From contig QNAD01000052.1 in the NCBI GenBank assembly GCA_003641345.1, positions 1 through 9,430 on the forward strand: a DNA stretch of 9,430 nucleotides, read 5' to 3'. Position 1 is the stretch's first letter. The number at the start of each line of letters is the position of its first letter. The notes beneath the pieces are model-generated. The model searched no databases. It was not told where the DNA came from and was given only the letters and a program-made list of their open reading frames with translations. The translations under genes were made by a program, and so were the position numbers. This stretch comes from Candidatus Zixiibacteriota bacterium (GTDB lineage: Bacteria > Zixibacteria > MSB-5A5 > GN15 > FEB-12). This document shows, piece after piece, positions 1 to 6,209 of this stretch.

Positions 1-7
1 AGATGTT

Positions 8-55
8 GCGGTGGGTCCTGAAAATCTGTGTAAACAGATTTTTGTGACCTACCGC
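8..55 (+). repeat. Long imperfect inverted repeat (stem-loop)
   Basis: Bases 8-28 pair with 35-55 around a 6-base loop (29-34). There is one true mismatch (18/45). Positions 13/50, 19/44 and 20/43 are G-U wobbles if the + strand is transcribed, and would be A-C mismatches on the - strand, so the folding RNA would be the + strand. The inner 8 bp (21-28/35-42) and outer part (8-17/46-55) are strong. Only a short T-rich stretch follows, so it is not a convincing terminator. The outer arms recur in the hairpin at 241-262 in swapped order. It could be an intergenic palindromic element, the 3' end of an upstream transcript or part of a structured RNA. The pairing is seen directly; the role is unknown. 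Confidence 0.6.
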
Positions 56-182
56 TCTTTAATTACAACTACTTAAGTGTCGGGTCACAATCCACCTTCG
101 GTAAATCAGGACACGACACAACTGAAATGAGGGTTTATCAACAAGCCCCTTGGGATGTGTCTCTATTTATTATTCTATACAT

Positions 183-212
183 AAAAAACAACCCCAAACA
201 AGTTTGAGGTTG
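183..212 (-). terminator. Rho-independent terminator for the protease gene
   Basis: Read on the - strand, an about 10-bp stem (plus-strand 189-198/203-212) with a 4-base loop is followed directly by six T residues (plus-strand A run 183-188). The one imperfect pair (194/207) is G-U on the - strand but C-A on the + strand, so it fits minus-strand use. It lies about 87 bases beyond the stop codon of the protease gene, the only minus-strand gene here. Confidence 0.75.
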
Positions 213-240
213 CCACCCTATAATCGCAAAGATTTTACTC

Positions 241-273
241 AACCTACCGCAAGCGGTGGGTTACCATTTTTTT
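241..273 (+). terminator. Plus-strand terminator-like hairpin
   Basis: A 9-bp stem (241-249/254-262) with a 4-base loop is followed after 'acca' by a run of seven T (267-273). The single imperfect pair (245/258) is a G-U wobble only on the + strand. It would end a rightward transcript entering from the left edge or starting in the non-coding region, just before the convergent protease gene. The arms are the same 9-mers as the outer arms of the 8-55 stem-loop. Confidence 0.55.
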
Positions 274-298
274 ATTAAATTAAATCGGCAATATCGGT

Positions 299-2644
299 TT
301 ACGGTGTAGGTGGGGCAGGACCATTTTGGAACAAATAATCAACCAAATATGTTATGTCCGGCATTGAAATAACCAAATCAGCAGTAACATCGCCAGCCTG
401 AAATGCAATAGGTTTTGGTCCTAATAAAAAGAAAAAGTTTACAAGATAAGTTAAATCACCAATTCCTATTTGTCCGCTAAGATTAGCATCGCCTCTTAAA
501 ACATATTTTGAGCTTATAGTACCATTGTGAAATTCCGGAGTGAATTCAGCAAACTCTGATTCGAGTTTTAAATTATAGACATAATTCTGAGTTGAATCAA
601 CACTGCTCGTTTTATCTCCTAATTCCAATGCTGCAATTGAGAAAAACAATTTAGCGATTTCTCCGTTTCCAGGGGGTAATAGAGGAGCACCACCGCCATT
701 ATCTGCTTGAAGAGCTATTGTATAACTATTGTTAGAAGGATCGTTTGTTAAGAATTTTTTGTCTTCGAAATATTCTGTGCGACTGCCAAATCCAACTGAA
801 TCTAAAACCATATCTATAGTAGCATCAAATTCAAATGGTATAATAATTCTATTAAAATTCATTGAGTTATTTAATTCAACTGACATAACTGCCTGTTCTC
901 CGGCATAAACGGAATCAGATATAAACCTTAAAGTATCTCCTGGAGCAATTACAAATCCGTTTTGGGTTGATACCAGTGGACCATAGGCTGTCTCTATTGT
1001 CAAAGAGACATTGAAAGCTCCCGAATAAGTGTAAGTATGGACAGGGTTTTGAAGGGTAGATGTGTTGCCATCACCAAAATCCCATTGCCAAGAGCTTGCA
1101 GGTATGCTTGAGCTGTCATAGAATTGAACAGTTATAGGAGGGTCTCCAAACGTTGTGTCTGCTGTAAATTTAGCTCCCCATTCCACTGCGGCGGCGGCAT
1201 CAACAAGACCCCATCCATAAGTATTGTTAGGTGCGTCAGAATTGTCAGCGGTCTCCATAATAAGAGTTCTGATAAGCGACGATGGAAATGTCGGGTGTGC
1301 TTCAATGGAAAGACAAGCTACCCCGGCCACTAAAGGACAAGAAAAAGAAGTACCGCTTGATGTACCATAACTAAAATCAGAATAAGCATCCGAAACATAA
1401 TCAGATAACCCACGAGCTACAACTTCTGGTTTAATTCTCCCATCGTAAGTTGGACCTCTTGATGAAAAACTGGTAATTAATCCTGCTGATGAGACCGCAC
1501 CAACAGAAAGAATTTCAAAAGCATCTGCCGGAGCACCCAAAGATCCTGAAGAAGGACCTGAGTTCCCCATTGAATTACAAACAATAATCCCAAGACTTGC
1601 GGCAGTATTAGCGGCTATTGTTGTTAGAGCAGTTTCTCCATCGAAATCTTCGTAGGTGTACCAGTCAGTATAACCAAGAGAAGAGGAGATAACATCTGCT
1701 CCTAATTGTTCAACCCATTCAGCGGCGGCAACCCAGTTGTCTTCTTCGACCACAGTTTCACTTCTGACATCTTCAGTTTTACATAATATTATATTTGCAT
1801 TATAAGCAGGTCCAATTAAATTACCCGGCATGAAGCCGGCTGATGTTCCCCATGTTGATGTTCCATGATTCCATGAGTCAGAGGCATCTTCCGGTTCATT
1901 AGATACATTGCTGTCATTGAAAATAAAATCATATTCTGCAAGAACTCTGTTGTGATTATAATGATAAGCAAATGCTTCGTGAGATTTTCTGAACCCGGTA
2001 TCAAATATTGCCAGCGTAACGCCTGCTCCGCTAAAGCCTTTATTATGAGCTGAAATTACATTTATTTGATTGACCTGGGCATATGAATTGCCATAATCTA
2101 AACTGTTAGAAGATTTAATATAATCATCATCTGTTTCTGAATTGTTTGGTATTATCGGGATATTTCTTTTGAAAAAAGCTACAGGTTCAATTTTGTAAAC
2201 AAAAGGCATTTGTTCAATACTTTTTAGTTTTGTTATCTCTATTTCAAAACTGGCAGCATTTAGCCATTTGGATTCTCTTCTTAATTTACCTCCTGATTCA
2301 ATTATTTTTTCGATGTAATCAGCTTTTATCGGTATATCAAGAAAAAGCACACCTTGTATGTTTTCTTTTGAGCGACGAGTTTTAACTTTTTCGGATAATA
2401 TTATTTTTGATGCTACTTTATCAAATCCGGCTTTGTCATAAAAGCCTTTGTCGGTAAAATGTATCCATACTGTCGCTGTTTCACTATTTCTGTTTTTCAG
2501 GAAATTTTCAACATTAACAGTTAATGATTTATCCGGTTTTATCCGAAAAAGAGCTGATTGTGATAAATTATCAGCTGTTTTAGCTTGTAGAATTGAGCTA
2601 AAACTTATTAGGCAGGCAAAAAAAAGTACGGTAAGTTTTTTCAT
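299..2644 (-). CDS. Secreted subtilisin-like serine protease (S8) with PKD, cohesin-like and dockerin-like modules
   Basis: 781 aa. A Sec signal peptide (about residues 1-21, KK then a hydrophobic run, ending LQA) precedes a propeptide-like segment to about 185. The S8 catalytic domain spans about 190-490: Asp215 in FDTGF, His260 in NHGTS, oxyanion Asn361 in GNSGP and Ser433 in GTSFSCP. The full triad is present, so activity is expected. A PKD domain follows (about 493-568, WDFGDG at 521-526), then a beta-rich region resembling cohesin-type domains (about 570-712). A C-terminal dockerin-like module carries two calcium-loop repeats (D719-D730 and D752-D763), each followed by TYLV. The start is supported by AGGA five bases upstream on the - strand. 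The gene is monocistronic, divergent from the pseudopilin, with its own promoter and terminator. The protein is likely exported and surface-bound or extracellular; its substrate is unknown. Protease and dockerin calls are firm; the cohesin-like call is weaker. Confidence 0.93.
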   Translation of the reverse strand: MKKLTVLFFACLISFSSILQAKTADNLSQSALFRIKPDKSLTVNVENFLKNRNSETATVWIHFTDKGFYDKAGFDKVASKIILSEKVKTRRSKENIQGVLFLDIPIKADYIEKIIESGGKLRRESKWLNAASFEIEITKLKSIEQMPFVYKIEPVAFFKRNIPIIPNNSETDDDYIKSSNSLDYGNSYAQVNQINVISAHNKGFSGAGVTLAIFDTGFRKSHEAFAYHYNHNRVLAEYDFIFNDSNVSNEPEDASDSWNHGTSTWGTSAGFMPGNLIGPAYNANIILCKTEDVRSETVVEEDNWVAAAEWVEQLGADVISSSLGYTDWYTYEDFDGETALTTIAANTAASLGIIVCNSMGNSGPSSGSLGAPADAFEILSVGAVSSAGLITSFSSRGPTYDGRIKPEVVARGLSDYVSDAYSDFSYGTSSGTSFSCPLVAGVACLSIEAHPTFPSSLIRTLIMETADNSDAPNNTYGWGLVDAAAAVEWGAKFTADTTFGDPPITVQFYDSSSIPASSWQWDFGDGNTSTLQNPVHTYTYSGAFNVSLTIETAYGPLVSTQNGFVIAPGDTLRFISDSVYAGEQAVMSVELNNSMNFNRIIIPFEFDATIDMVLDSVGFGSRTEYFEDKKFLTNDPSNNSYTIALQADNGGGAPLLPPGNGEIAKLFFSIAALELGDKTSSVDSTQNYVYNLKLESEFAEFTPEFHNGTISSKYVLRGDANLSGQIGIGDLTYLVNFFFLLGPKPIAFQAGDVTADLVISMPDITYLVDYLFQNGPAPPTP

Positions 2645-2691
2645 TTTAGTCCTAATATAATGACTGTTTTAAAAAGTAAGACCTTAATATT

Positions 2692-2719
2692 AAAATACAT
2701 CTTACATTAATTTTGTCAA
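2692..2719 (-). promoter_or_regulatory. Sigma-70-type promoter of the protease gene
   Basis: On the - strand a consensus -35 TTGACA (plus 2714-2719) and a -10-like TATTTT (plus 2692-2697) are separated by 16 bases. The expected start point is near 2685, giving a leader of about 40 bases containing the AGGA ribosome binding site. The -35 is exact and the -10 matches 4 of 6. The true sigma consensus in this lineage is not known. Confidence 0.5.
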
Positions 2720-2882
2720 TACTAATGTTGTTATCTATTATATATAGGTAATTTCCCATACTTATATTACATATCCATATAAAGATTTTTCCGGAAAATT
2801 CACAACTCCCAAAATAATTTTGTAGATTGTTTAATTACAACAGGATATGAGCATGGATATTTCTTTTGATATGCAAATATAA

Positions 2883-2898
2883 AGGCATGTATTCTGCT
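2883..2898 (+). promoter_or_regulatory. Sigma-54-type (-24/-12) promoter candidate for the pseudopilin
   Basis: The stretch 2883-2898 reads AGGCATG, four bases, CTGCT. It has the invariant GG (2884-2885) and GC (2896-2897) at exactly 10 bases apart, and agrees with most of the TGGCACG-N4-TTGCW consensus. The start point would be about 2908, leaving a leader of about 64 bases. Pilin genes in several bacteria are sigma-54-dependent, which makes the placement sensible. A TATAAT at 2924-2929 is a rival -10 element, but it lacks a well-spaced -35. Confidence 0.4.
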
Positions 2899-2971
2899 TT
2901 GTAATTTGTGTAAGTAGAATTGATATAATTTTTTTACTTAAATTGATAATTATTTAAAGGATGGTGAAAAT

Positions 2972-3499
2972 ATGAGAAGATTGTTTTCAAATCGAGGCAT
3001 GACAATAATCGAATTGCTTTCAACGGTTGCCATTATTGGGATTGTATCTACAATGGCGGTACCAAGAGTCCAAAAAGCTTTGGATAAAATTAATTCCAAG
3101 TCGGGAAACAGGGAAATGGTGTCATCGTTAAAATTAGCTCGATCTATGGCAATTACAGATAAAGTTCCTTATGGCGTTAATTTAGGTACAAACGAACCGT
3201 TTACTTTTACTCTTTTTAAAGATGAAGCCAATTTGGCGAATTATACATTTGATGATGCCGATTCAGTTATACGAGTAGATACTCTTCCAATTGAGTTTTC
3301 AACCCTAACTTCAAATCTATCAACTCAAACAATAATTTTTCAGCCTAATGGTTCTGTCTCTATTCCCGCAGGTGCTTTGGGAACATCATCTCAAATCTAT
3401 ATTGTTACATTAGTTAGCACTCAAAATCTGTTGTCTATACATGATAATTTGATACTTCCTGCAACCGGACGAGTAAAAACAAATTCATACTATTATTAA
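2972..3499 (+). CDS. Type IV pilin-like minor pseudopilin, GspH/FimT family
   Basis: 175 aa. The short basic leader MRRLFSNRG ends in Gly9 before Met10, with Glu14 at mature position +5, followed by a hydrophobic helix (about 10-30): the classic class III prepilin signal cut and N-methylated by the prepilin peptidase (PilD type). The remainder fits the GspH/FimT pattern: an N...MVSSLKLARSMAI helix at about 46-61, a beta-rich middle, 'FQPNGS' near 123-128 and a terminal GRV (167-169). This family supplies minor pilins that help start or tip pilus assembly. GGTGA at 2963-2967 and AAGGA at 2957-2961 precede the ATG. The gene stands alone between a candidate promoter and a strong terminator. It has no disulfide-loop cysteines and is not an obvious major pilin. 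The pilin class is certain; the minor-pilin role is inferred from similarity to GspH. Confidence 0.88.
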   Translation: MRRLFSNRGMTIIELLSTVAIIGIVSTMAVPRVQKALDKINSKSGNREMVSSLKLARSMAITDKVPYGVNLGTNEPFTFTLFKDEANLANYTFDDADSVIRVDTLPIEFSTLTSNLSTQTIIFQPNGSVSIPAGALGTSSQIYIVTLVSTQNLLSIHDNLILPATGRVKTNSYYY

Positions 3500-3517
3500 G
3501 AATCAACCTGCTTGTTG

Positions 3518-3546
3518 AAAAAAACCCCGCTTAGTCGGGGTTTTTT
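3518..3546 (+). terminator. Rho-independent terminator after the pseudopilin
   Basis: A GC-rich 5-bp core CCCCG/CGGGG (3525-3529/3536-3540) has a 6-base loop. It is flanked by A residues pairing with six T (3541-3546), and starts about 20 bases after the stop codon. The A-tract on the left makes it potentially bidirectional, but only the + strand has a gene ending here. A small extra hairpin (3503-3507/3514-3518) precedes it. Confidence 0.85.
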
Positions 3547-3760
3547 ATTGTCGTTTAATCACTTACGCCGGTAGTAACTTATATCCTAATCATAAGAATA
3601 TACTAAACAACAACTTAATTCCAATTTTGGAAATACTGAATTTCTGAAAAGGATTATATGAAATTCATTTTTACATGTTAATTGTCTTCAATCTGTGCCG
3701 ATAAAGAAAAGTAAGTAAATATTTAATATGAATTCAAATTTTCATTTAAGTGAGTGAAAT
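3547..3760 (+). other. Upstream region of the pil operon
   Basis: This AT-rich spacer lies between the pseudopilin terminator and pilM and presumably carries the operon promoter. I see no convincing -35/-10 pair and no GG-N10-GC element in the + orientation. Structures visible are a 14-bp inverted repeat TTCCAA-TT-TTGGAA (3619-3632) and arms GAATTTC (3638-3644)/GAAATTC (3660-3666). Either may be an operator or chance in AT-rich DNA. No ORF of note. Confidence 0.3.
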
Positions 3761-4810
3761 ATGGCATTTGGAAAAAGTAAGAGTACAGTCGGATTAGATA
3801 TTGGTGCTAATTCAATTAAGTTAGTTAAATTAGATCATACTAAATCCGGTTATTCAGTTTCGGCTATTGGTATTAGGGAGCTTCCTCCCGAGGCTATAGT
3901 AGCCGGTGAAATTCGTGATCGTGAAGCAGTAATATTTAATATCCAATCTTTGATTGATCAAACTGATCCTAAGATTAGAGATGTAGTAATCTCTATTGCT
4001 GGACATGGTGTTATTACTGATAGGTTTACTATTGATAAAAAAGTCGGCGCTGAAGCAGAGCAGGCTATTTTATTTGAAACCGAACAAAGAGCACCGTTTG
4101 ATGTTGATGATGTATCTTTGGATTATCATATCATTAAGACCGATGATGATGTCAACAAAATGGATGTGTTATTAGTTGCGGCGAGAAAAGAGTATCTTAA
4201 AATGATGCTTGACCTGGTCGAAGATTGCGAGTTAAGACCAGTTGTTGTTGATGATGATGCATTGGCGATTTTGAATGCTTACGAAAACAATTATGAAATT
4301 GATCCAACTCGGTCTATGGCGTTGGTCAATATTGGTCATGATGTTACTAATGTTACTTATGTTGTCGATGGTGTTTATCATTCTACTCGTGATGTGTCAT
4401 CCGGTACCAGAGATATTTATAATGCTATTCAGAAAGAATTTCGCTTAAATCCTGAACTCACCAATAAAGCAATCAAAGGTGAAATGAATGATTCTATTGA
4501 CCAGGATATGCTTAAAGCTACGATAATTTCCTCAACCGATGAGCTTATGTCCGGACTGGAATTAGCCTTTTCTTATTTTAAGTCACAATCAAAAATAGAT
4601 AATTTGGATTGGTTGGTTTTATCAGGTGGTGGAGCTTTGATTCCGTTTCTGCCGGAATTTTTACAGTCAAAATTAAATGTTCCTTTAGAAATTTCTAATC
4701 CATTAAGAAATGTGGATTATGATCCGGAGTTGTTCCATTATCTGCAACCTGAAAAAATTGCACCTCTATTGACAGTCCCAATCGGGCTGGCTATGCGGAA
4801 GGTAAGGTAA
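3761..4810 (+). CDS. pilM: Type IV pilus assembly protein PilM, actin-like ATPase
   Basis: 349 aa, the usual PilM length. It belongs to the FtsA/actin fold: nucleotide phosphate-1 motif GLDIGANSIKLV (11-22), phosphate-2 region ALVNIGHDVTNVTYVVDG (187-204) and adenosine motif LVLSGGGALIP (286-296), ending VPIGLAMRKVR. PilM is cytoplasmic and binds the conserved N-terminal peptide of PilN, linking the cytoplasmic motors to the PilNOP inner-membrane complex. An in-frame TGA at 3755-3757 fixes the ATG; only a weak GAGTGA lies before it. First gene of the tightly spaced operon, 7 bases before pilN. No oddities; identification is firm. Confidence 0.95.
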   Translation: MAFGKSKSTVGLDIGANSIKLVKLDHTKSGYSVSAIGIRELPPEAIVAGEIRDREAVIFNIQSLIDQTDPKIRDVVISIAGHGVITDRFTIDKKVGAEAEQAILFETEQRAPFDVDDVSLDYHIIKTDDDVNKMDVLLVAARKEYLKMMLDLVEDCELRPVVVDDDALAILNAYENNYEIDPTRSMALVNIGHDVTNVTYVVDGVYHSTRDVSSGTRDIYNAIQKEFRLNPELTNKAIKGEMNDSIDQDMLKATIISSTDELMSGLELAFSYFKSQSKIDNLDWLVLSGGGALIPFLPEFLQSKLNVPLEISNPLRNVDYDPELFHYLQPEKIAPLLTVPIGLAMRKVR

Positions 4811-4817
4811 ATTACCT

Positions 4818-5567
4818 ATGATAGAAATAAATCTACTTCCAAAAGATTACAGGAAAAAGTCACTCTCATTTTCGATGGGGAAAACCGGTGTGTTTGCTGT
4901 TGCCGGAGGTGTGGGTGTTGTAATAATGCTTTTTGTTGTTACCCTTTTTCAATTAAATCAGATTTCTAATCTTGATGAAAATATCCAAAAAGCCAAACAG
5001 AGAGCTTCGATGCTCCAAAAGGATATCAGGGTTGTTGATGGTCTGATAGATGTCAAAAATAAAATTACCCAGAGAATGAATGCTGTTGAAAAACTTGACA
5101 GTCATCGCTCTTCATGGGTAAGAATTATGGAAGATATGGCAAGAAATGTCCCTGAGTTTGTATGGATGCAAAAGTTTGAAGATAATGGTCCAAAGCAAGC
5201 CGGAACTCCTGTGGATGATGAAAAATCTAAAAACAGGAGAAAAAAGAAAGAAAAACAGGCGCCATCTATTAATGAAAATTTAAATGCCGAAGTTAGAAAT
5301 GTCAAAATCGAAGGGTATTCATTTACTCTAAATGCTTTGGCTTCTTTTATGATAAATATGATGCGTTCTGATTATTTCGATAATGTGGAGCTTACTTCAA
5401 CCGAAGAAAAGAAGCTTGATAATCAGGATAACCATAAAGCTTATAACTTTATTTTAACCTGTGATTTGCATTTCCTCTCTGATGAAAAATTGCGAGGTAT
5501 GGTTGCTTCAGTGAATTCAAAGAAGCAATCCCAAAAAGGAAAAACAAGTCATAAGGTCTTAAATTAG
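4818..5567 (+). CDS. pilN: Type IV pilus inner-membrane assembly protein PilN
   Basis: 249 aa. It opens with MIEINLLPKDYR, the conserved INLLP peptide that sits in the PilM groove. One transmembrane helix (about 23-45) and a coiled coil (about 47-90) follow, then a periplasmic ferredoxin-like domain that pairs with PilO. Two departures from a standard PilN are visible: a charged insertion at about 122-155 containing SKNRRKKKEKQ (137-147) within the periplasmic domain, and a basic C-terminal tail (about 230-249). The ATG is limited by an in-frame stop at 4803-4805; AAGG (4804-4807) in the end of pilM may serve as ribosome binding site. 12 bases separate it from pilO. Confidence 0.92.
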   Translation: MIEINLLPKDYRKKSLSFSMGKTGVFAVAGGVGVVIMLFVVTLFQLNQISNLDENIQKAKQRASMLQKDIRVVDGLIDVKNKITQRMNAVEKLDSHRSSWVRIMEDMARNVPEFVWMQKFEDNGPKQAGTPVDDEKSKNRRKKKEKQAPSINENLNAEVRNVKIEGYSFTLNALASFMINMMRSDYFDNVELTSTEEKKLDNQDNHKAYNFILTCDLHFLSDEKLRGMVASVNSKKQSQKGKTSHKVLN

Positions 5568-5579
5568 GGAAGAATTAGA

Positions 5580-6200
5580 ATGGACTTAAAAGATTCCAAA
5601 ATTCAAAAAATTGCGTTAGGTGTTATAGCCTTTTTCATTGTTGTATATTTTTGGTATGGTCGAGTTTACTCGCGCTATGATAATCAAATTTCACAAAAAG
5701 CTCAGGAATTTGAAACTATAACTACCAATTTACGCAATGTGGAAATGAAAGCCAAATCTTTGGAAGCTCTCAAATTGGAATATTCTGATTTGATTGAAAG
5801 GTATAATGAAATTGAAGCGTTATTGCCCGAAGTGAAACAGATTCCTTCATTTTTAGTGCAATTACATATGGCTTCTTCATTAACAGGTACTAAAATAACA
5901 AAACTTGTCCCGTCCGAAGTTTCCTCCAATGAATTCTACAATATTGCACAATTCGAAGTAGAACTATCAGGAGGATTTCATAATTTCGGACGATTCATAA
6001 GTTATGTAGCTAATTTTCCGTTTATCACAAATGTTATGGATATGAAAATAGAATCTCTGGAAGTTACTAAGACTAAACAAAGTGCTGAAGAAAATAAGAA
6101 ATTAGCCTCTAATCAAAAAGAAGATGTCATTAAATCTTCTTTTAGACTAACAACATATTTTGTAAAAGATAGTGAACGTTTAAAAGAGGTTACCCTTTAG
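5580..6200 (+). CDS. pilO: Type IV pilus inner-membrane assembly protein PilO
   Basis: 206 aa. A short cytoplasmic N-terminus and one transmembrane helix (about 10-26) lead to a periplasmic coiled coil (about 33-82) and a ferredoxin-like domain (about 88-195). The latter has the PilO-style stretch IPSFLVQLHMASSLTG (88-103) and the 'FHNFGRFISYVANFPFI' region (133-149). PilO dimerises with PilN and helps hold PilP beneath the secretin. GGGAAG overlapping the pilN stop codon is the ribosome binding site, and that in-frame stop (5565-5567) fixes the start. A polar loop at about 164-184 (K, E, Q rich) is longer than strictly needed. Order and topology make the call firm despite low sequence conservation in the family. 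Confidence 0.9.
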   Translation: MDLKDSKIQKIALGVIAFFIVVYFWYGRVYSRYDNQISQKAQEFETITTNLRNVEMKAKSLEALKLEYSDLIERYNEIEALLPEVKQIPSFLVQLHMASSLTGTKITKLVPSEVSSNEFYNIAQFEVELSGGFHNFGRFISYVANFPFITNVMDMKIESLEVTKTKQSAEENKKLASNQKEDVIKSSFRLTTYFVKDSERLKEVTL

Positions 6201-6209
6201 GAGAATAGC

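Larger units (their letters stand above)
8..273 (+). other. Non-coding region with potential structured RNA
   Basis: No credible gene lies in 1-298. Besides the 8-55 hairpin, several further helices are possible: 77-82 with 114-119 (6 bp), 115-120 with 156-161 (6 bp), nested 131-136 with 143-148 (6 bp including one G-U wobble, 6-base loop), and an alternative pairing of 42-49 with 83-90 (8 bp, perfect). A plus-strand terminator-like hairpin closes the region. The wobble orientation in the 8-55, 131-148 and 241-262 helices all favours a + strand RNA. It may be a small RNA or the structured 3' UTR of a gene left of the window. No known RNA family was recognised, and individual 6-bp helices can arise by chance. 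Confidence 0.25.
2645..2971. other. Divergent intergenic region with regulatory-looking palindromes
   Basis: This AT-rich spacer of 327 bases separates the protease and pseudopilin genes. It holds the minus-strand TTGACA promoter, the GG-N10-GC promoter candidate at 2883-2898, a perfect 12-bp palindrome TTTTCCGGAAAA (2787-2798) and an inverted pair of 8-mers ATATCCAT (2771-2778) and ATGGATAT (2853-2860). The palindromes lie roughly 50-135 bases upstream of the predicted pseudopilin start point, where activator sites would sit. No gene is seen; the only small ORFs are trivial. Confidence 0.4.

Noticed and set aside
127..207. 26-codon plus-strand ORF in the left non-coding region
   Set aside because: No ribosome binding site, no recognisable features, and it runs through the minus-strand terminator hairpin.
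58..2841. Identical 12-mer TTTAATTACAAC at 58-69 and 2830-2841
   Set aside because: A 12-base match within about 9.4 kb of AT-rich sequence is expected by chance, and the flanks do not match.
2847..2882. 11-codon ORF preceded by AGGAT upstream of the pseudopilin
   Set aside because: Very short, and it lies upstream of the predicted transcription start, so it would not be a leader peptide; likely chance.
2924..2929. TATAAT as a sigma-70 -10 element for the pseudopilin
   Set aside because: No -35-like hexamer at 16-18 bases; TTGTAA at 2899-2904 is 19 bases away and weak. Kept only as the alternative to the sigma-54-type site.
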